Counted from the stretch's first letter, positions 42,401 through 50,992 are shown. The stretch: DNA of 64,000 nt from Cyclobacteriaceae bacterium (GCA_030584025.1 CP129487.1:124001-188000), one strand, 5' to 3'. The notes: generated from the letters alone by a model not told the origin. Numbers and translations are program-made.

Positions 42401-43672
42401 TGCATCACGACCGTTTGGACCACTAGTAAAGTTGCGCACATCATTAAAAAGCTCATTAGCCTCATTGGCATTTGGTGAGGACGCATTTAAACCGGTAACG
42501 GAGCTGTTGTAAACCCTGCGTGGTTCACCTAAATCCATCAGGCCTACTACATTACGAAGGGTACGTGTATCGTTATTGCGGTTCAGGATATAGACCTCAA
42601 CGCGTGTGATGTTAATGCCGGAATAAATTTGTGGTGGGTTTCCCAACCATCGCTCAAAATTATCGCGGAAGAAATGCCCCAAAAAGAAATGGCGGTTTTC
42701 ATCATACCCGGAAGCTACCAACTCAAACGGCCTGCCTTGTCCGCTGTTACCACCCGGCAATTCAATGGAAGCAACTTTACCACGTTGTGTGGAGGCTACG
42801 GTGGTCACAAATAATTTTCCGAATTGAAGTTGAGCCTTTACACCAAACAGGTTTTGCGAGCCTTGTATCAACGTGTTGTTCAACGGCAAGCTCACGTTAC
42901 CGATTTCCAACTTCTTTAAAATATCTTCCTTGAAACCGGTGTACTCCACCTTCATGTTGTTTTGAAAATCGAAGGAGTTGTTGTTATCGAAGTTGGCACT
43001 TACGGCAAGTTTCTCACCTACTTTACCGATTACGCTCATGTTGATCTGCTGATCAAATTCAAAACCTCCGTTGCGTTGCTGGCGAATGGGAATGTTCGGG
43101 TTATCTATGCGCTGAAAAGCCACACCGAAATCAAGGGTAACGAAACCACGTGGTACCAACTCCACGTAACTTCCACCAAAAATGCGGTCAAGTATCGGGC
43201 TCACATACAATTTTGGAATCAGGCTTCTTCCGCTTACCGCACTTTCGCCATCCAGGCTTCTGGATTTTCCCTGCCAATAGCTTTTCAGCATTTGCCTGTC
43301 CTGGTACGCTTTAAATTCCTCAAACGACATGGATGTTACCGGGCGGTAGTTCAGGTCGCCTACTTTTTCATAAATGGTATAATTCAGACTGCTGTCGAGC
43401 TGGATTTCATAGCCGACTTTGGTTGGGTCTTTTAAGAAGAGTGGTGATTTGGAAGTGGTGTTCGAAAATGGATCACCGTATCGGTCGCGCAATTGAAACG
43501 TTGGCCTGAAGCTTGGGCGGTAGGGTTGTTGCCGTGCGGTATCAGCCCGGTTGGTACGCACCGTATCCTGCTGCTGAAAAAGTATGTCAGCATGAACCTC
43601 AGCAATGGGCTGCCCGGTTAAAAGCAGGGTAATGGCTGTAACGGTAAGAAACGATAAAGTCTTCAGCGTCAC
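36467..43672 (-). CDS. sprA: Type IX secretion system outer-membrane translocon SprA (Sov)
   Basis: SprA is the large single-chain outer-membrane channel through which type IX cargo leaves the cell; it is also needed for gliding where gliding occurs. The 2,401-residue length is that of the family. It has a signal peptide (about 1-28), a proline-rich early part, long beta-barrel segments with repeated amphipathic strands, and the conserved DDEGTGYIDDFENTATPY region near residue 840. The start is GTG, 6 bases after ruvA. The two cargo proteins at 56.5-59.4 kb would use it. Other type IX genes are not in the window. Confidence 0.97.
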   Translation of the reverse strand: MTLKTLSFLTVTAITLLLTGQPIAEVHADILFQQQDTVRTNRADTARQQPYRPSFRPTFQLRDRYGDPFSNTTSKSPLFLKDPTKVGYEIQLDSSLNYTIYEKVGDLNYRPVTSMSFEEFKAYQDRQMLKSYWQGKSRSLDGESAVSGRSLIPKLYVSPILDRIFGGSYVELVPRGFVTLDFGVAFQRIDNPNIPIRQQRNGGFEFDQQINMSVIGKVGEKLAVSANFDNNNSFDFQNNMKVEYTGFKEDILKKLEIGNVSLPLNNTLIQGSQNLFGVKAQLQFGKLFVTTVASTQRGKVASIELPGGNSGQGRPFELVASGYDENRHFFLGHFFRDNFERWLGNPPQIYSGINITRVEVYILNRNNDTRTLRNVVGLMDLGEPRRVYNSSVTGLNASSPNANEANELFNDVRNFTSGPNGRDADGINALLDNYFDGEGNNGTDYEKITGARILNPTEYTFHKQLGYITLTRKLQNDEALAVAYEFTYNGRSYKVGELSEDYASRPDNEVLFLKLLRPRKVSIRDQQLRIIPTWDLMMKNIYSLNVSQLTPENFQLRIIYRDDRSGIDNPQLQEGQDVRNRQLIEVFGLDKLNPVNDPQRDGNFDFVEGVTINTQAGIIIFPFLEPFSKALRDAFENDPQESFLIQKYAFDTLYRTTRADAELIATKNKFWLVGTYSAGSSKEILIPGFGVSQGSVRVYAGGTPLMEGTDYTVDYTFGRVTILSDAILSSGKNISIQYEQSDPFAFQTRSLLGTRFDYQVNENLSLGSTVLYYNERPLITRNAIGTEPARNLQYGLDFNYRKDSRLITKLIDAIPGVQTKELSSINWSGEFAQLLPGTSNIVDDEGTGYIDDFENTATPYSLMSPQAWKLAATPKDPDFDLSDGIQNDLRAGFRRAKLAWYIVDNQFYRDGGQFKPANISSSDLENHYVRAVQPTEIFPNRIPPQGNFWEPVLDIAYYPTERGPYNYDTLRLGSGKTEYTPLEAPDNWAGLTTAIRTEVDFDKANIEYVEFWMLDPFINNSDRGRIIDGKFNNFNTTGGKLIFHLGSISEDVIRDGKHGFENGLPPDGNLAEATQTPWGYVTNRQYITNAFDNSATARANQDVGWDGIGNENERTKYSSFVNLDPEFALDPSADDFQFYFGNELDARDAQILERYKNYNGLENNTPINTGSDIPRSNGFLPDNEDLNADNTLNELEEYYQYSIELEPGDLDIGKHYIVDKITPARLSETNNNPDGATWYLFRIPVRNFEERVGNIEGFKSIRYVRMILTEFQQPVVLRMANFRLIGSRWRRYLENLEAGGLVPDPEPDFDNFTLSVVNIEENSAPDPASGKPPYVLPPGFIRDRDNTSSVYRELNEQSVQVCIENLKDGDARAIYKNVTMDFFNYGRIKMFVHANSINAQDDDLTVFMRLGTDFNENFYEVELPLKITPGSASAASDIWPSANEFDFALKDLYGLKARRDREGASLDIPFPAEGPSMVGRHGLRVVGRPDLSQVQLIMIGVRNPRTNDVRSYSVCVWANELRLTDFDRTAGYAFNTSFNAKLADFATVSGSMRYMTYGFGSVSSKISERTREETFAYDVTANVNIDKLLPGNHGIKIPMLVSYQNTTINPNYDPANPDQKLDAALASFNTQQEKDDYVKLIRDREVRRSLNFTNVRKIKVNPEANSHLWDIENLSFSYRYSDNVRRSFTIAESLRKDIGGSVAYNFSPKGAGFEPFKNSDGFKSPWFKFIKDFNFSLLPSSIMVRGDLDRSFSKIIYRNSLSNSESNYLKYFTFNRTYNVQWNLTKSLTLNYSSRANAIIDEPEGDIDTQEKRDSVMNNLKRFGRMKNFDQTITANYVVPLDKFPLTDWVGAEYRYQVNYNWKAGPIDQLDLPGEVRGIPDSLNFRNTIQNSRDQTLSGRLDLVKLYNKIGFLKNINSPPRPATTRPQPNQKADTVKTPTTPPLVKGLLRLLMSVRSINGTYTVTEGTMLPGFEPTPHLFGLTKGFDAPGWDFVLGGQSPGIRTKAAENNWLVRSTSLTIPFTQTSTKSLTGRANIEPSPDLKVQLDIKKDVTDGYQEIFRFDDMQNDYISLNPSRYGSYKISTLSINTAFRSDNDELVSSVFQQFEENLLTVQQRFAAVNPGFEYDSISQDVVIPAFISAYTGKSAEQISLSPFPRTPFPSWRVDYNGLNKIEAFKDIFQSITITHGYSSTYSVLNFSNSLQYENPGDVGFNVPIEKYNNGIFSNLTNDNGRPIPIYVISQVLIAEQFSPLIGVNLRTKNRLTARAEYKTKRELALNIANAQVTEVSSKDVTVEIGYTKNNMKLPIKSQGRTIVLKNDVTFRMNMTISNQSTIQRKIEELNVLTNGNINFQLRPNISYVVNQKLNVQAYFERTINDPQVSNSFRRATTRFGFQVRFSLAQ

Positions 43673-43678
43673 GCAGGC

Positions 43679-44272
43679 TTAGGCGTTTTTCAAAGCTTGT
43701 TTAACTAAATCCTCCAAAGTAACGGTATTTCCCGACTTTTTCAGGACGGCATCCACACTTTTCTCCGCAGCACTTTTGGTTATGCCAAGGGTGATTAGAG
43801 CAGATAACGCCTCGCTCCGGAGGGTATTGTGTTTGAGGCCCGGAATTGTTGAAACGCTGTCTTCGGCAAGGTCTTTCCGAAGCTTGTCTTTGAGTTCAAT
43901 GATTACCCGTAAAGCCGTTTTACCACCAATGCCTTTTATGCGTTGCAGGGTAGTGGCATCTTCCTGAACAATGGCCGCCTTTAATTCTTCAGAAGAAAGA
44001 TAGGAAAGCATAACGATGGCCGTACCGGGCCCAACGCCATTCACAGAAATCAGTTGTTGAAAAAGTTTTTTCTCAGCTTCCGTGCTGAAGCCGTACAACA
44101 CGTGCGCATCTTCACGAATGGCCAGGTGGGTATAGATCAGGGTATTCTCCTGATCTTTAATACCGCTGAAGGTTTGCAGGGAAATGTTCACATGATAACC
44201 TACACCATTCACATCAATCACCACATGCGTGGGATCTTTTTGGACCAGCCTTCCTTTGAGAAATGAAATCAT
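43679..44272 (-). CDS. ruvA: Holliday junction branch-migration protein RuvA
   Basis: RuvA binds Holliday junctions as a tetramer and loads the RuvB motor. The 197-residue protein has the N-terminal OB fold (M-I-S-F-L-K-G-R-L and V-I-D-V-N-G-V-G-Y), two helix-hairpin-helix motifs (VNGVGPGTAIVML and IKGIGGKTALRVI), and the C-terminal RuvB-binding helix bundle. ruvA-sprA is a conserved Bacteroidota pair. It is followed by sprA after 6 bases. Confidence 0.96.
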   Translation of the reverse strand: MISFLKGRLVQKDPTHVVIDVNGVGYHVNISLQTFSGIKDQENTLIYTHLAIREDAHVLYGFSTEAEKKLFQQLISVNGVGPGTAIVMLSYLSSEELKAAIVQEDATTLQRIKGIGGKTALRVIIELKDKLRKDLAEDSVSTIPGLKHNTLRSEALSALITLGITKSAAEKSVDAVLKKSGNTVTLEDLVKQALKNA

Positions 44273-44296
44273 GATGATTTTGGATTTGTGATTTTA

Positions 44297-44357
44297 GATT
44301 TCGGATTTTGATTACTCGGGTGAACGCTGATAAATCAAATATCTAAAATCCGAAATC
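44297..44357. repeat. 13-bp inverted repeat between maeB and ruvA
   Basis: GATTTCGGATTTT (44297-44309) and AAAATCCGAAATC (44345-44357) are perfect complements, with further TTTAGAT/ATCTAAA pairing. Hairpins of this A+T-rich kind are frequent Bacteroidota intergenic units; it lies just after maeB and may end or stabilise its message. Confidence 0.6.
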
Positions 44358-44364
44358 GTAAATG

Positions 44365-46641
44365 CTACAAGTGGTCATTCTGCTCATGCAACTGTGCATC
44401 CACCACGGCAATGGCAGCCATGTTCACAATTTCACGAACGGAGCTTCCCAATTGAAGCACATGCACCGGTTTTTTCATACCCAACAAAATCGGTCCGATG
44501 GCTTCCGCTCCGCCTATTTCCATCAGCAACTTGTAGGCAATATTTCCAGATGCCAGGTTAGGGAAGATGAGCGTATTTGCACCGCCATCTGCCAATGCGC
44601 TAAACGGATAGGTTTCTTTTTGTATCTCGGTATTCAAGGCTACGTTGGCTTGAATTTCTCCATCAATAATCAGATCAGGATGTTTCAGTTTTGCTAATCG
44701 AACGGCTTCACGGGTTTTCTCCGGAACTTCTCCACGCGATGAACCAAAGTTGGAGTAGGAGAGCACAGCAATTCGTGGCTCCATATCGAAGAAGCGAACG
44801 CCACGTGCGGTCAGCGAAATAATATCCACCAACTCATTAGCATTCGGATTCAGGTTAACGGTTGTATCGGCAAAAAAGTAAATGCCTTTCTTATTCATAA
44901 TGATGTACATACCGGCCACCCGTTCAACACCTTCGGCCATTCCGATGATTTGCAGCGAGGGTAAAATGGTTTTCGGATAATCTTTTGTCAATCCCGAAAC
45001 CACAGCATCCGCATCACCCACTTCCACCATCATGGCGGCATAGTAATTCCGGTCGCGCATCAATTGCTGGCAATCGCGGTAGGTAAGTCCTTTACGTTGG
45101 CGTTTTTTGTACAAGATTTCTGCGTATTCATTTACACGCTGGTGTTCCCTGCGTGGATAGATGATCGGGCAATCCAGCTCAAGTTTGTGTTCCTGAATCA
45201 AACGTTCAATTTCATCTTTATCGCCCAGCAAAATGGGTTGTGCAATGTGTTGATCGATGAGTTGTTGAGCAGCCTTCAGAATTTTGATATGATGCGCTTC
45301 GGCAAACACCACTCGTTTCGGGTTTTGCTTGGCGCGATCGATGATACGCGTCATTAGTTTTTGATCGATGCCAATGCGGTTCAACAATTCCTGGTGGTAA
45401 GCCGACCAGTCCTCAATGGGCCGCGTAGCCATGCCCGATTCCATAGCAGCTTTGGCCACAGCAGGAGAGATCGTGGTGATCAAACGCGGATCAAGCGGTT
45501 TCGGAATCAGGTATTCTCTTCCAAACGTAATCTTATCGGAGCCGTAAGCCTTCACCACCATTTCCGGTACGGGTTCTTTTGCCAGTTCAGCCAAAGCCCG
45601 CACAGCCGCCAGCTTCATGGGTTCATCAATTTCTTTTGCGCGAACGTCAAGTGCGCCACGGAAAATGTATGGAAAGCCCAACACGTTATTCACCTGGTTG
45701 GGATGATCAGAACGACCAGTGGCCATCACTAGGTCGGGCCGCGTTTTCTTTGCCAGGTCGTAAGCAATTTCCGGATTGGGGTTAGCCAACGCGAACACAA
45801 TCGGATCTTTGGCCATCGATAAAATATCCTCTGGTGTTAAAATATCAGCTACCGATAACCCGATAAAGAAGTCGGCACCTTTCAACGCTTCACTTAGCGT
45901 AGTAAGATCACGATCGGTAGCAAATTCTTTTTTAATGTCATCCAGTCCTTTCCGGTCTTTGCGAATAACACCTTTGCTGTCGCACATCACAATGTTTTCT
46001 TTCTTCACGCCCAGGTGCAGGTAAAGTCGCGTGCAACTTACGGCTGCAGCACCCGCACCGTTCACCACTACCTTTATATCTCCAATTTTTTTTCCGACCA
46101 ACTCCAAGGCGTTCAGCAATGCAGCACCTGAAATGATGGCGGTTCCATGCTGATCATCGTGCATCAGCGGAATGTTCATCTTTTCGCGCAAGGCTGTTTC
46201 AATTTTGAAACACTCCGGTGCCTTTATGTCTTCCAGGTTTATTCCACCAAACGTAGGCTCCAGGGATTTTACGATCTCAATAAATTTATCCGGGTCTTCT
46301 TCTGCAATTTCAATATCGAACACATCAATGCCCGCAAACTTTTTAAAGAGTACGCCCTTTCCTTCCATCACGGGTTTGGATGCCTCCGGGCCGATGTTGC
46401 CTAAACCGAGTACGGCTGTTCCGTTTGAGATTACGGCCACCAGGTTTCCTTTCGAAGTGTACTTGTACACATCTTCTTTGTTGGCGGCAATTTCCTTGCA
46501 GGGTTCGGCTACACCGGGTGAGTACGCCAGCGCCAGGTCAAGTTGTGAGCTGAGTACTTTGGTGGGTACAACTTCAATTTTACCGGGTTGTCCCTGGGTG
46601 TGATAATTCAGGGCATCTTGTTTGCGAATCTTCAATGACAT
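44365..46641 (-). CDS. maeB: NADP-dependent malic enzyme with C-terminal phosphate-acetyltransferase domain
   Basis: The enzyme converts malate to pyruvate with NADP+ reduction. The first about 420 residues hold the malic-enzyme domain (AYSPGVAEPC, G-T-A-V-L-G-L-G-N-I-G, H-D-D-Q-H-G-T-A, NAD(P)-binding G-A-G-A-A). The rest is a phosphotransacetylase-like domain (V-F-A-E-A-H-x-I-K-I-L-K-A), used for acetyl-CoA regulation rather than catalysis in MaeB. The length of 758 residues is right. It heads the maeB-ruvA-sprA run. A perfect palindrome overlaps its promoter. Confidence 0.96.
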   Translation of the reverse strand: MSLKIRKQDALNYHTQGQPGKIEVVPTKVLSSQLDLALAYSPGVAEPCKEIAANKEDVYKYTSKGNLVAVISNGTAVLGLGNIGPEASKPVMEGKGVLFKKFAGIDVFDIEIAEEDPDKFIEIVKSLEPTFGGINLEDIKAPECFKIETALREKMNIPLMHDDQHGTAIISGAALLNALELVGKKIGDIKVVVNGAGAAAVSCTRLYLHLGVKKENIVMCDSKGVIRKDRKGLDDIKKEFATDRDLTTLSEALKGADFFIGLSVADILTPEDILSMAKDPIVFALANPNPEIAYDLAKKTRPDLVMATGRSDHPNQVNNVLGFPYIFRGALDVRAKEIDEPMKLAAVRALAELAKEPVPEMVVKAYGSDKITFGREYLIPKPLDPRLITTISPAVAKAAMESGMATRPIEDWSAYHQELLNRIGIDQKLMTRIIDRAKQNPKRVVFAEAHHIKILKAAQQLIDQHIAQPILLGDKDEIERLIQEHKLELDCPIIYPRREHQRVNEYAEILYKKRQRKGLTYRDCQQLMRDRNYYAAMMVEVGDADAVVSGLTKDYPKTILPSLQIIGMAEGVERVAGMYIIMNKKGIYFFADTTVNLNPNANELVDIISLTARGVRFFDMEPRIAVLSYSNFGSSRGEVPEKTREAVRLAKLKHPDLIIDGEIQANVALNTEIQKETYPFSALADGGANTLIFPNLASGNIAYKLLMEIGGAEAIGPILLGMKKPVHVLQLGSSVREIVNMAAIAVVDAQLHEQNDHL

Positions 46642-46659
46642 AGGAAAAACTTAAGCCAC

Positions 46660-46677
46660 CAAAGATAGTATACTATC
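46660..46677 (-). promoter_or_regulatory. maeB promoter -7 box overlapping a 14-bp palindrome
   Basis: On the minus strand TATCTTTG (46667-46660) matches TAnnTTTG, 18 bases before the maeB start. The perfect palindrome GATAGTATACTATC (46664-46677) overlaps it, where a repressor would block transcription. No clear -33 is seen. Confidence 0.5.
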
Positions 46678-46735
46678 AGGTAAATGACCTACCGGGCATA
46701 AAAATATGCACACGTCTGCTGATGAAGATTCGTAC

Positions 46736-47824
46736 TTATTTTGCGGGGGAGGTTACACCCGATTTAAACGTCCACAAAATGGCTTCCAATTCGCGAATGG
46801 TTTCGCGTTGATCTTTACCCGGACTGTAGCAAAAGCCTTCAATGTAGTACAGGCGTTGTTGTTCTTCGTCAACTAATCCGTAGCTGATGAAGGGCCCACC
46901 CATGGTATTGTTATTCGTCTTCCACAACCACCGCAGTTCCATGGCAAACTTTCCGTTGAAATTTACCTGTGTTGCTTTTAATGGTTTAAACGGAATAGAC
47001 GTTTCGGTTACGACATAACTTTCCGGATTAATCGGATCATCAAACAGGTATTTGCGGGCGATGTCATTTCGAAAGGCGATTAAGCTATCGGGCAGAAGCT
47101 GGTATTCGCTTTCATACGGTTTCCAACTGATGAAGATATTTTTATCCACGCGGGCATCCATTAACCGCAACCAGATAAAGTCTTTTTGCTTATCAGCAAG
47201 TTTAAAGCCAAATGGAATTTTTATTTCAACTCCATTTTCCTTGCGCAAGGCATCCGTCAATTCTTTTGTGGTGGTGACTTTATTCAGGTTTTCAAACAAG
47301 CGCTTCTTTTCAACTTCGTTAAAGAAGTTTACAATCGCCCGACTGTTGCTCTTAATTTTTTTTAACAGGTTTTCCTGTGTATCACTGAACAGGTACATCA
47401 CTTCCTGCCCGCGTGAGTATTCATTTTTGGTAGTTACCAGGAAAAAGGAAGAATCGGTACGGATGCGCTCCAGGGTTTCTTCAGAGAAACTTTCTTTTAA
47501 AATTTTTGAACCTGCGGTTTGCTGATCCAGCGTAAAAACAAAAACGAGGTTACGAATTTGCGTTAGCAAGGTATAGCCCTTTCGTGGGTGAACATAAATC
47601 AGGTTGAATAGCGGCTCTTCGCGCGGAAGCCCCGGTACTTCTGCACGAAACATATCGCGCAGTTGTTCGCCCACTTCACCGTTCCATTGCACGGAGTCCA
47701 TAATTAAAATCATGTCACCCGACTTACCCGACATGGAAGGAAGATTCTCCACACGGGTTTTCTCCGATGTATTGCATGCAACAACCAGTATAATGATGAT
47801 AAGGATTAAAAGCAGATTCCTCAT
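46736..47824 (-). CDS. DUF4837-family lipoprotein
   Basis: The 362-residue protein has a signal with lipobox (VVACNTS, Cys17). The mature start P-S-M-S-G-K-S-G-D-M-I-L-I-M-D-S-V-Q-W and the later F-I-S-Y-G-L-V-D and Y-Y-I-E-G-F-C-Y-S-P-G-K segments fit the DUF4837 family, which is restricted to Bacteroidota and of unknown function. It is the last gene of the tatA-gatA-transglycosylase unit, 66 bases after the latter. Confidence 0.82.
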   Translation of the reverse strand: MRNLLLILIIIILVVACNTSEKTRVENLPSMSGKSGDMILIMDSVQWNGEVGEQLRDMFRAEVPGLPREEPLFNLIYVHPRKGYTLLTQIRNLVFVFTLDQQTAGSKILKESFSEETLERIRTDSSFFLVTTKNEYSRGQEVMYLFSDTQENLLKKIKSNSRAIVNFFNEVEKKRLFENLNKVTTTKELTDALRKENGVEIKIPFGFKLADKQKDFIWLRLMDARVDKNIFISWKPYESEYQLLPDSLIAFRNDIARKYLFDDPINPESYVVTETSIPFKPLKATQVNFNGKFAMELRWLWKTNNNTMGGPFISYGLVDEEQQRLYYIEGFCYSPGKDQRETIRELEAILWTFKSGVTSPAK

Positions 47825-47890
47825 AGCGCAAGTTTAAATCTATAATCCAAGAACCTCTACTTTCGTCACGGATTTTTTATCCGAACGAAA

Positions 47891-49327
47891 TTATAACGCA
47901 ATGACCAGCGTTTGACCGGGCTTGATGTTATTACCCGTCAGGTTGTTAAGTGATTTTATCTTTTCGATGGTGAGTCCCTCAAATTTTCGTGAAATGTCCC
48001 ACAGGGTATCGCCTGGTTGCACCACATAGGTTTTGGATGCCGGAATTTGAATGGGCGATACTGGCTTTGGCTTGGCAGCAGCCGTGGTAACTTCATGGTT
48101 TGCTGGCTCCTTTATCCAGATGGTAAGTTGCTGACCGATCCGTATGGTATTTCCCGAAAGATTGTTCCAGCGTTTAATGTCATCTACCCGAACTTTATAC
48201 CGCATGGCAATGGAACCAAGTACATCACCACTCTTTACGCGGTACACAATGCGGTCGCGGCCATAGGTGCTGCCTTCCGTATTTTTAGCCAACAACTCCA
48301 TTTCTTTTTTTCCAACTTTTGAAGCGGAGTCAAGAATGGCTAATCTGTTTTGACTGAGAACTTCTTTTGCGATGACAGGGATTCGGATCGCGTAATATTT
48401 TGTAGCATCCGGAACGGCATTGCGTAACATGCCCGGATTGAGAAGTTGCAGGTCATCCAAACAAATGCCGGTAAGGTTTGCCAGCGTATTGAAGTGAACG
48501 TACTTGTTCACCATTACCGTATCGTACGGCATCAGCATTTCCTGCTCATGTTCAATAAAATTATGTTCTGGCAGGTAGTTCATGGTGTAGATCATGGCCA
48601 CAAATTGCGGCACGTACGAACGGGTTTCGCGGGGCAGGTAATTGTAAATTTCCCAAAATGTTTTTTTATAGCCTGATCTGCGGATTGCCTTTTTTACATT
48701 ACCTGGCCCGGCATTGTAGGCAGCAAGTGCCAGTTCCCAATCATTGAACATGCCGTATAAATCGCGTAAGTAACGGCAAGCGGCATCGGTAGATTTTTCA
48801 AAATCCATACGATCATCGGTGTACCAATCGATGTGCAGTTTATAATGCCTGCCGGTTGCGTACATAAACTGCCATAACCCAACGGCACGTGCACGTGAAA
48901 TCGCTTTTGGGTTTAAACCCGATTCAATAATGGATAAATATTTGAGTTCATCGGGCAATCCGTATTGCTTCAGGTATTTTTCGAAAATGGGGAAGTAGAG
49001 ATGTTTTCTGCGAATGACCATGCGTGTGTATTCACGGTCGCGTACAGTAAAGTAATTAATAAAGGAGTGAATACGAGGATTATAGTGTAACGGAATTTCT
49101 TTCTCTAAACAACTCAATCGATCCTGAATAATGTCCGGACGATCATCACCCGGAATAAATTCAACATCGGAGAGCAGGGAGTAAAAAGCAAAGCTGGTGG
49201 AATCTTCTTTGAATAACATCTCCTCTTCAGCCATTGCCACTTCAACTGAATCCGGAACAGATTCTTCCTCTTGAGCCCAGGTGTTGAGCGCGCAAACGAT
49301 TAACAGCAGTACAAGAAGTTTTTTCAT
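47891..49327 (-). CDS. Membrane-bound lytic murein transglycosylase (MltD-like) with two LysM domains
   Basis: The 478-residue enzyme cuts the glycan strands of peptidoglycan, forming 1,6-anhydro ends. The SLT catalytic domain shows S-I-I-E-S-G-L-N-P-x-A (catalytic Glu) and A-V-G-L-W-Q-F-M-x-A-T-G, then A-Y-N-A-G-P-G-N-V. Two LysM modules for peptidoglycan binding follow (about 357-403 and 431-478). The signal peptide is cut near TWAQE. It starts 1 base after gatA, so it is translated from the same message. Confidence 0.93.
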   Translation of the reverse strand: MKKLLVLLLIVCALNTWAQEEESVPDSVEVAMAEEEMLFKEDSTSFAFYSLLSDVEFIPGDDRPDIIQDRLSCLEKEIPLHYNPRIHSFINYFTVRDREYTRMVIRRKHLYFPIFEKYLKQYGLPDELKYLSIIESGLNPKAISRARAVGLWQFMYATGRHYKLHIDWYTDDRMDFEKSTDAACRYLRDLYGMFNDWELALAAYNAGPGNVKKAIRRSGYKKTFWEIYNYLPRETRSYVPQFVAMIYTMNYLPEHNFIEHEQEMLMPYDTVMVNKYVHFNTLANLTGICLDDLQLLNPGMLRNAVPDATKYYAIRIPVIAKEVLSQNRLAILDSASKVGKKEMELLAKNTEGSTYGRDRIVYRVKSGDVLGSIAMRYKVRVDDIKRWNNLSGNTIRIGQQLTIWIKEPANHEVTTAAAKPKPVSPIQIPASKTYVVQPGDTLWDISRKFEGLTIEKIKSLNNLTGNNIKPGQTLVIAL

Positions 49328-49328
49328 A

Positions 49329-50759
49329 TCAATCCAGTTTCAACAGCAGGTCGGAAAACTTTAATAAGGCCGATTCCTGAAAATCTTCGGCCAAAACCTG
49401 CAAACCAATGGGTAAACCCATATTATCCTTACCGCAAGGTACGGAAATACCCGGAATGCCCGAAACATTAGCCACCACGGAGTAGAGGTCGGCCAGGTAC
49501 ATTTGCAGCGGGTCGGTGGTTTTTGCTCCCAATGCAAAGGCGGTTGTTGGGGCAGTGGGCAACAAAATGAAATCGTGTTGCTTGAAAATTTCAAGCATGC
49601 GCTGCCGGATCAATTGCCGTACTTTTTGTGCACGCGTGTAATAGGCATCGTAATAGCTGGCGCTTAACACAAAGGTTCCGAGTAAAATTCTTCGCTGTAC
49701 TTCTTTGCCAAGCGCTTCGGTACGTGATTTCTTGTACAGTGAATCCAGGTTGGTGGTGTTGGCGCTTCGGTGGCCATACCGAACCCCATCGTAACGCGAA
49801 AGGTTTGAACTTGCTTCGGCAGTGGCCAGAATGTAGTAGGTGGGCAAACTGTATTCTAATAAAGGAAAGTCGATTGCTTCAAGGGTATGTCCTTCCTGTT
49901 TTAGTCGCTTGAGTTTATGCTGCAGCGCTTCTTTTATTTCCGGCTGCAACCCATCCGATTCTATTGTTTCGCGGATGTACGCAATGCGGTATTTTTTTTC
50001 TGAAGCTGATTGTAGGTCATCTGAAAATTTTGGAACGGGTAGAGTTGAAACAGTGCTGTCGTATGCATCAGCACCAGCAATCACTTCCAACACGCGTGCC
50101 ACATCTTCGGTAGATGTACCCAGTATTCCAATGCAATCAAATGATGAGGCGTAGGCGATTAATCCGTATCGCGAAATGCGCGAGTAGGTTGGTTTAAGTC
50201 CGATAACGCCACAAAATGCTGCCGGCTGCCGAACCGATCCGCCTGTATCTGATCCAAGCGAGATGCGGCACATGCCCATCTGAACAGCAACAGCCGAACC
50301 GCCTGAAGATCCACCGGGCACACGATCCGGGTTGGTGCCATTTTTCACGGTACCAAAGGCCGAGTTTTCATTGGACGACCCCATGCCAAATTCATCGCAA
50401 TTTTGCCGCCCGATGATGATGGCATCTTCATCCAACAAGCGTTGAACGGCCGTGGCATTATATACCGAATGAAAACCATCCAGCATTTTACTGCTGGCCT
50501 GAAGGGGATGATCCTTGTAGGCAAGTACATCTTTTAGCCCAACAACAAGGCCGGCCAGTTTCCCAGCTGTTCCTTTGGAAATTTTCTGATCAATGGCTGA
50601 AGCAGATGCGAGCGCATCGGTTTCATACACACTCAAAAAAGCATTGAGGTGTTCGTGGTGTTTAATAACGGAGAGGTGGTGCCTGACTAAATCTTCGCAA
50701 GTGATGGTGCCGCGGAAGAGATCATGTTGTATTTCGCGGAGTGTTGCGTAAGCATTCAA
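49329..50759 (-). CDS. gatA: Amidase-signature enzyme, GatA-type (aspartyl/glutamyl-tRNA amidotransferase subunit A)
   Basis: GatA releases ammonia from glutamine for conversion of misacylated Glu-tRNA(Gln) or Asp-tRNA(Asn). The Ser-Ser-Lys triad is visible: K in V-V-G-L-K-D, and the two serines in G-S-S-G-G-S-A and S-D-T-G-G-S-V. The length of 476 residues is normal. It lies between tatA and a transglycosylase gene; the other amidotransferase subunits (gatB, gatC) are not here. Confidence 0.93.
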   Translation of the reverse strand: MNAYATLREIQHDLFRGTITCEDLVRHHLSVIKHHEHLNAFLSVYETDALASASAIDQKISKGTAGKLAGLVVGLKDVLAYKDHPLQASSKMLDGFHSVYNATAVQRLLDEDAIIIGRQNCDEFGMGSSNENSAFGTVKNGTNPDRVPGGSSGGSAVAVQMGMCRISLGSDTGGSVRQPAAFCGVIGLKPTYSRISRYGLIAYASSFDCIGILGTSTEDVARVLEVIAGADAYDSTVSTLPVPKFSDDLQSASEKKYRIAYIRETIESDGLQPEIKEALQHKLKRLKQEGHTLEAIDFPLLEYSLPTYYILATAEASSNLSRYDGVRYGHRSANTTNLDSLYKKSRTEALGKEVQRRILLGTFVLSASYYDAYYTRAQKVRQLIRQRMLEIFKQHDFILLPTAPTTAFALGAKTTDPLQMYLADLYSVVANVSGIPGISVPCGKDNMGLPIGLQVLAEDFQESALLKFSDLLLKLD

Positions 50760-50761
50760 TA

Positions 50762-50971
50762 TCAGTCTTCTATTTTTTTCGGAACTTCCTTTCCGGCCTC
50801 ATCCACTTCCTTTTTCACATCCTTCACAGCGTCTTTGAATTCCCGTATGCCACGGCCAACACCGCGTGCGAATTCAGGAATTTTTTTCGCTCCAAAGAAA
50901 ATCAAAACGGCAAGTGCAATGAGTACCCATTCCATCCCACCCGGCATTCCAAGCAAAAAAATTGAATTCAT
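50762..50971 (-). CDS. tatA: Sec-independent protein translocase TatA/TatE
   Basis: TatA forms the pore-like oligomer of the twin-arginine pathway. The 69-residue protein has one short membrane helix (about 14-28, M-E-W-V-L-I-A-L-A-V-L-I-F-F-G), the conserved F-G-A-K-K-I-P-E-F-A-R-G hinge and an amphipathic, charged helix. tatC is not nearby. It is the first gene of the tatA-gatA-transglycosylase unit, with a likely promoter just upstream. The Tat-exported GH109-like protein in this window is a possible client. Confidence 0.93.
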   Translation of the reverse strand: MNSIFLLGMPGGMEWVLIALAVLIFFGAKKIPEFARGVGRGIREFKDAVKDVKKEVDEAGKEVPKKIED

Positions 50972-50992
50972 GTTTTTAATGTAATTGTCCGG

